From NCBI GenBank assembly GCA_025084515.1, contig JAJAGP010003215.1, positions 1-64,000 on the forward strand: DNA of 64,000 nt, given 5' to 3'. A program made the translations under genes and the position numbers. Shown here piece after piece: positions 41,860 to 53,000 of this stretch. Every line of letters begins with the position of its first letter. The stretch's first letter is position 1. The notes beneath the pieces are model-generated. The model worked only from the letters and a program-made list of their open reading frames with translations. It was not told the origin of the DNA and made no database searches. The DNA comes from Ancistrus triradiatus. Its lineage: Eukaryota > Chordata > Actinopteri > Siluriformes > Loricariidae.

Positions 41860-43130
41860 GTTACAGTTTAGGACTTTTCATATGTATACCCACAACATTC
41901 AGAAAACTATTACAACAAGATCACTCCTTACACATCAGACCCAACTTGACCCCGGATCAGATTTGCACCCTGCTGGACCTTCCCACCACCTATTACAAAT
42001 ATAGTGAGGGATTCTACAGACAAAATCAACAAATCCCCAATGTCTCCCATTGTAACCAACCTCTACATGGAAGAAGTAGAAAGCAAAGCTCTGAGTTCTT
42101 TCAGAGTAATAACACCTAGCTGCTGGTTTAGGTTATGTGGATGACATCTGGGTCAAAATCAAACCTGAAGAAGTAGAGGCTTTCATCTTTTACATCGACT
42201 TATTGGACAGAAACATCAAGTTCACCATGGATACCAAGCCAAAGAGGCTACCATTTCTGGACTGTCCCATGCTCATTGAGGATAATGGTTGCCTCAACAC
42301 TGAGGTTTATCGGAAAACCCCCACACAGCTCAGTACCTACTCTGACTCCTACTACCCTCTGGAACACAAACTTGGAGTTATCAGGACCTTACACCACTGG
42401 GCAGAGAACATTCCCTCCAAGATGAAGGGAAAAGAAAATTAACATGTACATCAAGATGACACTTAAAGCATGTGGCTAGCCCAAAGGGGCCTTTGTCAAG
42501 GCAGCAAAGAGCCATGGAGAAAAACCCCATACATGAACAGAACAACAGGCATCATCATCCCATATGTGGCAGGATTATCTGAGGAACTTAGAGTCTTCTC
42601 CAATCATAACATCCTGGGACACTTCAAACCAAGCAACATCCTTAACATAAAACCCAAGTACAAACTGAGCAATGCTGTGTACGCGGTGCAAGGCAGTGTG
42701 GAGTGCTCAGATCTATACATAGGAGAGACCAAACAACCACTCCACAGATGCATGGCACAACATAGAAGAGGCAGCTCATCAGGACAAGACTCAGATGTAC
42801 ATCTGCATTTAAAGGGCAAGGGACACTTCTTTGAGGATACAAATGCTCATATTTTGAACAGAGAAGACAGATGATTTAAAAGAGTGAAAAAAGCCATCTA
42901 TGTCCAGTTTCAATGACCATTGTCGTATAGATTGGGTGGTTTATGACACCAATTATCAATCCCTTCATAGGCAGTTTATCCCTCATTCATGATCCTAGTG
43001 ACTTACATGTTGACAGAGTGGGTGAGTGGCTCTCCAAGGTGACAACCCAACTAGAGGTTAAATACCTGGGACTCCCTAGCAGCTTCTAGAACTGAAGAAG
43101 CATTTCAAATAAGAGGAGAAATGTCTTCAA
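41860..43130 (+). pseudogene. Penelope-like element: RT plus GIY-YIG endonuclease
   Basis: Plus-strand pieces in three frames follow a Penelope-like ORF. First, an RT core part (near 42135 GYVDDIWVKIKPEEVEAF, the YxDD motif), then FTMDTKPKRLPFLDCPMLIE and LEHKLGVIRTLHHWAE. Last comes a GIY-YIG nuclease (NAVYAVQGSVECSDLYIGET, PLHRCMAQHRRGSSSGQDSD, HFFEDTNAHILNREDR). Stops occur at 42117, 42440 and 42872. The sequence beyond (to about 43130) keeps the non-coding 3' part with GAAGAAGCATTTC and GGAGAAATGTCTTCAAG. The 5' part of RT is missing. Confidence 0.85.
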
Positions 43131-43139
43131 GAACCAATC

Positions 43140-43415
43140 TGTGCTTTGAGGAACATTGTTTTTAAACATTTCAATAATTTTATCACACATTTGTTGATAA
43201 ACTGGAGATCCTCTTCCCAGCTTTGCTCATCAAAGATTCAGCCTTCCATGTACACTGCTTTTGTACCAAATCATGCTTATAATCACCCGTTGACATCAAA
43301 TCAGTAGTTATTTACCTCATTACTAGCCCTAAATTGCCCCTGTCCCAACTTTTTTGGAATGTGTTGCCAGTGTGAAATGCAGGAATGGATGTTTATTAAC
43401 AAATGTTTATTTATT
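43140..43415 (+). mobile_element. Family I element fragment (3' part)
   Basis: AAACATTTCAATAATTTTAT, GTTGATAAACTGGAGATCC, CCTCATTACTAGCCCTAAAT and GTCCCAACTTTTTTGGAATG match 27335-27560. Confidence 0.7.
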
Positions 43416-44125
43416 TATTTATTTTTGCATTCCATTTCTAATTTGTAATTGTATTATGATGAATCATTTATTCACTTATTTTTGAAATAAAGTTAATATG
43501 ACAATAACAAAATTCATGTTATAATATATAGTTATGAAATATTGAAGTTTACATAAAATATATCTGCTGAAAATGTGGAAGCAGCTCCAGTGATTCGATT
43601 ATGAGAGTTTGCTGGAAATGGTCTTCTTAATTGCCTGGGTTTGAATGTGTTCACAGAGCACTGCCATGGACTGGCACCCTGTCCAGGGTAACACATATTT
43701 ACAAATTACTTAAAAAATACAAACAGCTCTCCATTACATAAGCTGTTACAGTTCAAAATATTAGATAGATTTGATGTAATTGATCTGTATAGATGTGTAT
43801 TGTCTGGCTGCACCATCTGACTTTTTAGCTTATTTTATATTAATCAGCATTTACTTCTTTAGTTGATACACACCTTTATTCTTCAACTCTTTGTCCTTAA
43901 AGCTTATGTATGTATATTTTTTATTACAAATCAGGTTATTTATTCGAATAAAAAAGACATTTCTTTGTCATTGATGTTTTGAGATTTGTCCATCACTACC
44001 CATATAACATCTGTTCTGTGACATTCTTATGGTGGCCCCTTTGTAATAAAGGATGATGTGGTGGTCTGATATTTTGTACGCAGCATATGAGCTTAAGTCA
44101 GTAAGTGTATATTTACAGACACCTA
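43416..44125. other. Intergenic, nothing recognised
   Basis: AT-rich, includes ATTT-repeat runs near 43408-43425. GGACTGGCACCCTGTCCAGG near 43670 is a scrap of the SINE-type repeat. Confidence 0.4.
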
Positions 44126-45696
44126 CAGTGGGGCAAAAAGTATTTAGTCAGCCATTGATTGTGCAAGTTCTCTTAGAAAGATGAGAGAGGTCTGTAATTT
44201 TCATCATAGGTACACTTCAACTATGAGAGACAAAATGAGAAAAAAAATCCAGGATATCACAATGTAGGATTTTTAAAGAATTACATTTTTAATCATGGTG
44301 GAAAATAAGTATTTGGTCACCCACAAACAAGCAAGATTTCTGTCTCTCAGAGACCTGTAACTTTTTCTTTAAGAAACTCTTCTGTCCTCCACTCGTTACC
44401 TGTATTAATGGCACCTGTTTGACCTCGTTATCTGTATAAAAGACACCTGTCTGCAGCCTCAAACAGTCAGACTCCAAGCTCAACCATGGCCAAGACCAAA
44501 GAGCTGTTGAAGGACACCAGGAAGAAAATTGTAGACCTGCACTAGGCTGGGAAGAGTGAATCTACAATAGGCAAGCAGGTTGGTGTGAATAAATCGACTG
44601 TGGGAGCAATTGTAAGAAAATGGAAGCCATACAAGGCCATTGATAATCTCCCTCGATCTGGGGCTCCACGTGAGATCTCATCCTGTGGACTCAAAATGAT
44701 CATGAGAATGGTGAGCAAAAATCCCAGACCTACATGGAGGGACCTGATTAATGACCTGCAGAGAGCTGGGACCACAGTAACAAAGCTACCATCAGTAACA
44801 CACTACGCCGAGAGGGACTCAGATCCTGCAGTGCCAGGTGTGTCCCCCTGCTTAAGCCAGTACATGTCCAGGCCCGTCTGAAGTTTGCCAGAGAGCATAT
44901 GGATGATCCAGAAGAGGATTGGGAGAATATCATGTGATCAGATGAAACCAAAATAGAACTTTTTGGTAAAAACTCAGCTGGAGGAAGAAAAATGCTGAGT
45001 TGCATCCCAAGAACACCATACCTACTGTGAAGCATGGGGGTGTAAACATCATGCTTTGCGGCTGTTTTTCTGCAAAGGGGACAGGACGATTGATCTGTGT
45101 TAAGGGAAGAATGAACAGGGCCATGTATCATAAGATTTTAAGCCAAAATCTCCTTCCATCAGTGAGAGCATTGAAGATGGAATGTGGCTGGGTCTTCCAG
45201 CATGACAATGATCCCAAACACACCGCTCAGACAACAAAGGAGTGGCTCGGTAAAAAGCATTTCAGGTCCTGGAGTGGCCTAGCCAGTCTCCAGACCTCAA
45301 CCCCATAGAAAATTTGTGGATAGTCCATGTTGCCCAGCAACAGCCCCAAAACTGCTCTAGAGGAGATCTGCATGGAGGAATGGGCCAAAATCCCAGCTAC
45401 AGTGTGTGCAAACCTGGTGAAGACTTACAGGAAACGTTTGACCTCTGTCATTGCCAACAAAGGTTATGTTACAAAGTATTGAGTTGAACTTTTGTTATTG
45501 ACCAAATACTTATTTTCCACCATGATTTACAATTAAATTCTTTAAAAATCCTACAATGTGATTTCCTGGATTTTTTCTCTCATTTTGTCTCTCATAGTTG
45601 AAGTGTACCTATGATGAAAATTACAGACCTCTTTCATCTTTCTAAGTAGGAGAACTTACACAATCAATGGCTGACTAAATACTTTTTTGCCCACTG
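44126..45696 (+). mobile_element. Complete Tc1-like element, family D, second copy
   Basis: 1571 bp, TIRs as in 34164-35722, TA at 44124-44125 and 45697-45698. The transposase is broken: a TAG follows GACCTGCAC at about 44540, an in-frame TGA occurs at 44936 where the first copy has TGG of MWSD, and there are frameshifts near 44700 and 45270. Catalytic stretches are still visible (WVFQHDNDPKHTAQTTKEW at about 45190-45245). Confidence 0.92.
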
Positions 45697-47580
45697 TATC
45701 TAGTAGATAATCCTGATAAAATGAACAATAAGTGTAAGGTAACTAATAGTACCTGTTAAGCACAGGTGAGTTCACAGCATGGATACCACACCATGCCGTT
45801 ACATCGCGTCTTACCCAGCACCAACCCAGTATCTTAAAATGATAGTTCTCAAGAACCTTTTAGGCTCACTTTAGAAAACCTCAAGAATACAGACAACACA
45901 GTTAAAGAACTGCAACGTTTAATCGCGTTTTGGAAAAAGAATCACCATATTTACAATTGAAAATACTTGATTGTGTTGGATTAGAGCTGCCCGCAGGGAA
46001 TCTACAAGCAGCAATCAAGAAAGAAAACAATAATAAACACAAAAAGCTCATATAGAAGAAGAAATATTAACATTAGTATTGGAATTTAACTCACACAGAA
46101 ATCAAACGAGATAAAACGCTAACACAGAGTACCATCATTTCCAGAGTAAGCAGCCTTAAGCACTGTTTGTGTAGCCTTGGTCATATTTATTTATTTATTC
46201 TCTAAATGAAATTCACACACCCTTTGCAGCAAAACCTGCAAATTTTAATGAATAACTCATGGATGGAAACACTCATGGATTTGGAAAGGTGCACGGGTTC
46301 AATATTATGGTTTGTAATATGTTTTCAGTATGTATGCATAAATATGTACCTGTTAAAACCTGTTTCGAATGGTTTAATATAACTGTTGCATCATAGTATA
46401 AAAGCTGCGGCATAGGATCAATTTAGCTTATGAAATACAACTGTTTTAGCAACTGAAAAGCAGTTTAATGGTAATATGTATTATTTTATATTAATTACTT
46501 ACATCGCTGAATACTGGCTGTCTTTTTGCTAGCTGCTGTTTGTACTTCGGTGAAGAACTGACATTAAATGAGTGTGGATGAAGCATTAACATAGCCTGTG
46601 GCTTTTAGCTTGTAGTGTAGCTACTTAGCTTTAGCTTGCTGTATTAAATGCATCCTTTTTCCAAAGAAAACTCCTTTGCACATTCAGCATTCACATTCAT
46701 CCTTTTCCTTCAGCCTCACTCTGAGTATTTCTAACAAATGCTAAATCATTGATCAGGTACAGTCTTTAGCAAAAGTTTAGTCAAAAGTTCATAGCTTTTG
46801 CAGGAAACAAATTTAAGTACGACACATTTCTGCACCATTAACACACCAATTAAATTCTGAGATCTAGTGACCCTAGTGGTTTGTTTTGTGAAGTGTTTAT
46901 GTTCATTTTTTTACTATATGTTTTTAAATATGTGTTAAACGTTCCTCCCATATAAAAATGTCCCAAATTAAATTTGTTACAGTAGAGCTTGTTATTAGAA
47001 ATACAAATAACCTTTTAAACTACATTAGCAATTAACTTTTTTCCATAGATATTCAACATTTTAAATATTTTTACACAATATTTGTTATTTAATTTGATTA
47101 TTTTTTTCATCTTTATGAATTGAGTCACATAATTTTGCTGCACCCATTTCTAGCATAAGTGCTAGGAGACTGAAATAAAAATATCTATGCACATAACACA
47201 AACTAATGCAAAGCCATTTTTGTGCTCATACTCTGGAAAGTACGGTACAAACTGTGATTAAGGGTCTATACACAAACTTAAAGTGGAAAAGCTATTAGTA
47301 AAAGCAAGTGTTTATGTATTAAAGGTACATTTTGAGCCATTCTGAGGATCAGGAGCTATAAATATCTTACATTTCAGATTACTGTATCATACGTGTATTT
47401 TAGCATAGCAGGCCTAATCGTCTATTGCTAACTGATTAGCTGTGTGTATTGCAGTTTGGTATAGAATACATTGAGTTAATTTGGAGAGTAACCGTTTATG
47501 TTTAAGAATCTAGTTTTGGCATTATTTACTCAAACTGTAGTACTGCTTAATTTATTGTTATAGTCACACAGCTGTGGAGC
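45697..47580. other. Convergent intergenic region and probable SCG3 3' UTR
   Basis: No transposon or exon recognised in 1.9 kb of AT-rich sequence. On the minus strand, AATAAA appears 25 bases after the SCG3 stop (47556-47551) and in a cluster near 46200-46184; either could end the transcript. The real poly(A) site cannot be chosen from sequence alone. Confidence 0.45.
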
Positions 47581-47699
47581 CTACAGACTGCCGTAGATCC
47601 TCTTGATGACATCGCCTTCATCCTTTTTCAGGATTCCTTTGTCAATGTAGGAGTCGACCTGCTGGTCCATGAAATCCCTCAGCTTGGACAGATCATAAT
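47581..47699 (-). CDS. scg3: SCG3 last coding exon
   Basis: Acceptor TTTTCAG; reads YDLSKLRDFMDQQVDSYIDK, GILKKDEGDVIKRIYGSL, TAG at 47583-47581. The 5.5-kb intron before it holds most of the repeats between 47.7 and 53.2 kb. Confidence 0.95.
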
Positions 47700-50053
47700 C
47701 TGAAAATAAAAACACCCCACAAAAGATGAAAATAATAATGACAATAACAATAATAACAATAACAATAATAATAATAATAATAAGAAGAATAAAATACTTT
47801 ACTATTCCTCAAATAACTATGAATTTAGTTTCATGTTTAAGCATCCCTGGTTGTGTGACATGTTCATTTTCTAGGTGAAATTACTTACATTCTGCCGGAA
47901 ACAAACTTAATATGACACATCACTGTACTTTTTAATGAACCATAAACAAATCTGTTAAGTTCTGAGTGATTAGAAATAAACATGAAAAATAAATCTGACT
48001 TTGTTGGAATGATCACCAGCATCATTAATTTGGTAGTACTGTACATTTCTGCATCCATTTAACTGCAGTTAACGTATTTGTCTGCTGTAACTGTTTATGT
48101 TAATTTTAGAGAAATACTTCATTATTTTTAAAATATATACAGTAGTTGTTACAGTTTGTGTAATTTAGTTTAGTTGAGTTGTTCTAGACTGAGAATTACA
48201 GCTGTTTAGTGCATTTGAGGTATATAAAGGAATGTAACAATACACACTGCACATTACAACACTGGTAATTGAAATATTTTAAAATATTAAAAGTCATTTC
48301 TGCTGCCATGTTGTAATGTGTGTCATTTTTGAATGCTCTTGACCTGCAACATGCTATAAAACCTCCTACTCAGCTCCTACTGACCTTTTTCCCACTGCTT
48401 AGAAAATATCAGGGGATACTATATATACACACCGATCATCCATAGTATTTAATGCACTGACAGGTGAAGTGAGAGTATGATGCACTGGCCTACACATTAA
48501 TACAGACCAAGTACAGTCCTTCATGATAATTTATTGTCTAATGCCAGTGGCCTCTTTCAGCAGGATACTGCACTCTACCAAACTGCAGTGTTTAGGAATG
48601 ATTTGAGAAGAATGACAAAGAATAAAAGGTATTGACATGGCCTCTAAATTTCCTTAATGTCAGTGTGATTGAGCATCTTTGGGACGTGCTTGAAAAACAT
48701 GTCCGACGCATGGAGGACAAACTAGCAACATACAAAAAGATTTACTGCTGATGTCTTGGTGCCAGATACAACAGGACACTTTTGGAGAACCACTGCCACT
48801 ACCACTGGCCAGTGTCTTAGAAGCGTGAGGGGGGGCGACAAAATGGTGATTTTATGTTTATATTATGCTTGTTGGATCAGTGTGTACAGAGTGTGAGTGT
48901 GTGTGTGTGTATATATATATATATAAAGTTTTTAAATACATGGTCTGTATGCTGTATGCTAATTTTGTGTGTTATTTCTTTGCGTTGTTCCTTTGTGCTC
49001 TTCCGTCTGTCTGTTCCCTTTCACTTCCTGGTTTGTACCTGTGTTACTTTGTTGTCTTCTATATTTATTATGGTCCTCTATCCTGTCTGGTGTATTGTTT
49101 GTTAGCGTTAGCAGTGTTACCTAATTTCATAGCATTTGTATTTAGCCTTTGTGTTTGGTTATCTGTCTTTAGGTTTAGGTCTACACTTAAATACATGTTA
49201 GCTCCCCATATTTAAGTTGGTGTTTAGCTTCTTTAGCTTCCTGTAGCTTTTGTGAGTCTTCTTTATGTGTACTCCTGTTTTATGCTAGCTGTTAGGGTGC
49301 TAGACTTTTGTTTGCGCGTGTGTAATTTCTCTTGTTAATGTTAGCACTTCTCAGTGTGTACCGTTTTCCCTGGCCTGTTTGTGTTCTTGATATTGGTTTA
49401 ATCCCACTTGTTCTTTGTGTTATTTCACTTCATTAATTAACTTTTACTAATTTTACTAACTTACACAAATATCATCATGCTTCCCAGCTAATCAGACTGT
49501 AAGGTCAGAACTAACTGTTCTCTGCAAGGAACTCTCTGTTTCTCTACATAATTTGTTAGTCCCCTTTGCTCTGTTCTCTAATGGTCAGGACAGGTCATAC
49601 AAGTACTGCAGTGCTGAGAATGATCCACCACCCAAATAGGACCTGGTGGTGTACCACATAAAGGAGTACATAATAAAGTGATCAGTGTAGCCTCTGAGGT
49701 GATAATTTACTTAATAGTTAGTTGTATATTTTTGTGTTTGGTACAATAATTTAATCCATTGTATAACATGTCTGTGCAGTTTTAGGGTTGGTTTTAGTGA
49801 CTATAATAACTAAATAATTGTATGTGCTTCTTTGATTTTGATTTCTGATACTACATGTCATATTTATATCTATATAAATATAACTACTAAAGTGTTCCTT
49901 TAAAATTGTGCATGAAAGGCACAGTGTGGCTCCAGAGATCCTAAAGGTCATGGCTGCAGGGAGGTTACATACGCACACACACGCACAGTCACAACACATG
50001 GCCAGAGCCACGATTTCACCCACACACTACCATTCTGCTACGCTCATCTCTCT

Positions 50054-50088
<35 letters not shown>

Positions 50089-53000
50089 CACACACGCAGT
50101 GTGTCCTGCTCTGATTAACTAAAGTACTTCCCTCCATCTGTCTCCTGGATATAATGCGTGGGTGATGGCAGTGTAGGCTGTTACACAATGGAACACATTT
50201 TAGGAACACAGTGTGTAATTGTGCCAGTCTGAGGAAGAAATAAATCTCTTCATCTCGCCCTAGATTCTCCATCTGTTTGAAGTGACCAGCTCAAAGACCG
50301 CAAAGAATCTACACAAAATGTACAGTCCCTGAGGTAAAGCAGCATAGTTAATAGTGCACTTTTTGGCTTTAGAGGTATACAACTGTAAGGGAGTGAATAT
50401 TTTAATTTAAGAAAAGTACAACATGGAAGACACTCCAAAGATGGAGTGGAGAACACACTCCAAAGGAGAACAGCATGCATTAGATACAGAGATGTGCAAG
50501 TCATTTCAGAGTGGATACCACACTTTAGAGTTGAAGAACATACTTTATAGAAATAGAACATTCTCCTGATCTGGATAACACTCTTGGACTAAATAATGCC
50601 TACAGGTATATGCAGATTTGTATGCTATTTTATTCAATATTTTGGATTTATTTTCACTATTATTATTATTATTATTAATTATTATTCTGTATTTTAAAAT
50701 ATGTGCTCTTTGATAATATTTATTTAACATATGTTTATTTAAACTATTACTATAAAATTAATTATATACCTTAGTTTAATTCTTACATATATCATCTAAG
50801 CCACCCAAGGGTTCTTTTTTGAGTCTTGGTCCTTCCAAATTGTCTTCCTTATAATGTTTTTCCTTGACACAGTAATCCCACACTTGCTCAATGTGAGACT
50901 GGCGTCAAATATTAGAAAATGATATAAAATCTGCTAAAATAAATCTGCTTTGAGGCAATACTTCATTGTAAAAAACACGCTATAGAAATAAATCTGACTT
51001 TGAATTTGACTCTCCAGAGATGAATAACATACTCCAGAGGAGAAAATATGCTCTGCAGGTGGGTAACAAACTCCAAATATGAACGCACTTTAAAGATCAA
51101 GCAAACGTGCATCAGATATGGATCTTGAGAGTATCTTTATGGATAAAGATCACACTCCAGAAATTTGGAACACACTACACCAACTCCACAGATGAAGAAT
51201 ACATGAAAGTTGTTTTATCTAGAGATAAAAGGTCTGCTGTAGACACTCCTGAAACGGGTAACGCTCTGCAGACATGAGGATAATACTTGCTGACTTTGAA
51301 AACATTCTGAATAAATATGGATATATAAATAAAAATTATATTGGTAAAGAAGACACTGAAATGTAGAACATGTTCTAGAAATGGAGAGTATACTTCAAAG
51401 CTGGGATGGGAATGTGGGCGGTCAAGAGGTAAGAAACATGCTCTAGATGATAAAATACTGCTCAAGAGACGCACAACATACTGAAAACTCTAGAGATTGG
51501 GGTGGGGGTATTGCAGGGAGGCAGCAAGGCAAATGATTGCTGTTATACAGTAAAAATGTAAGACACATAACACATGTCACTTGTAATAATTCCACTGTAA
51601 AGGTAATTAATCACTTTATTTTGTTCTGTTTAATAAGAAGACTCAGTAAAAGCAAAAGATGTGCACATGTATGTGTTCCTCTGTGACCTCGGAAACATTC
51701 TGTATTGCAGAAAAAGTTTGGGAACCACTGCCAAAGGAGAAAAATGCATTCTTAAAATGGGTAATGCACACCAGAGCTGATCACACTCCAACATTGGAGA
51801 ATAGTGTACAGAGATCCAGAGCATGCTCAAGAAATGGGTAACACACCCAAGATATGGAGAACATGCTCCAGAGATATAGAAGCCATTTCAGAGCTTTATA
51901 ACATCTCAGAGATGAAGAGCATGCAAGAGGGATGGAGAACATGCTCCAGAGATTGATAATACACCGTATAAATTGAGAAAATGCTCCAGAGATTGAGCAC
52001 ATCCTCTCGAAATGTAGAACACCCTCCATAGATGGAGAATATAGTCCTGACATTGTTAAAACACTGCATGACTTAGACAACACACCAGCGTGTACAGCAC
52101 AGTTTGGACAAGACATGATTATGACACACACTTAAGCAGCAGTGAACCAACAAGACCCTCCATTGTTTTAAAAACAAAAGCACTACATCTTAATAATCAG
52201 TATGTGTTCATTAAGGCTGATGAATATTAATGAGTTTGTCTTCACAAAGCATCTAATTATCTGTTGCTCAGACCCAAGCTCATCCGAATTGCAAATCCAC
52301 TCACTCAAAAAGAGTCTGTAATTGTTTCTGATCCAGAAGATCCTGACCCACAACATCAAGGAGAGAAGAGGGTTTGTAGCAATGATTCACAGGGCTGCAG
52401 TTCTAAAATTCAGTATCAGAAATGTTTAGGATGTGGATTTCTGCTGTTGGCTTTAATTTATTGCCAATGCTGTTTCTGTCATATATCTTCATTATGAAGT
52501 TAGCAAGGACAATAAGTTTTAATTGGGTTACGCATTTTTATTGGAATTTGTAAGTTTCAGTTACTTATACAGTCTTGTTAATGGACGGATTAAAATGCAT
52601 TTTGTATGTGCCATAGAATGTTTTGTAGAACTATACAGTGGCACCTCGGTTCTCATAGTTAATTTGTTCCAGAACGCTTGTCAAGAACGTTTCACGTCAA
52701 GAAAAAGTGAAAAGTAAGCAAACACTTACTCTGCAGCCTGTGTTCCAGAGCATTCAATTCCTGTTTTGCTTTTGGTTGGCTCTTATAAACTAACCTTGTT
52801 AGACTCATGAAGATTTATTTGCACTAAGAATACAGTACTGTAGATGTAAAAAAAAGAAGAGAAACACGATAAAAAGAGCATAAAAATCTTGTCTGAGGGC
52901 TATTGTGAACCTGAATCACTGTGTACTGAATCACGACTCGTGACTCGTGAATCATGAATTGAATTTCGGCTGAAATGAGTTTTAAGCAAGTGCGCCGAGT

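Noticed and set aside
41856..42119. Possible extra LYSMD2 exon downstream
   Set aside because: The sequence is Penelope-like RT, and the LYSMD2 stop and poly(A) signal lie upstream.
48854..49215. Two overlapping plus-strand frames of 83 and 116 codons with Cys/Leu-rich translation
   Set aside because: They begin in a (GT)n(AT)n tract and translate T-rich DNA; no domain, no splice context, and they lie in an SCG3 intron.
50418..52085. CRISPR-like array
   Set aside because: Repeats are diverged, without uniform spacers, and the context is a vertebrate intron; a decayed minisatellite fits better.
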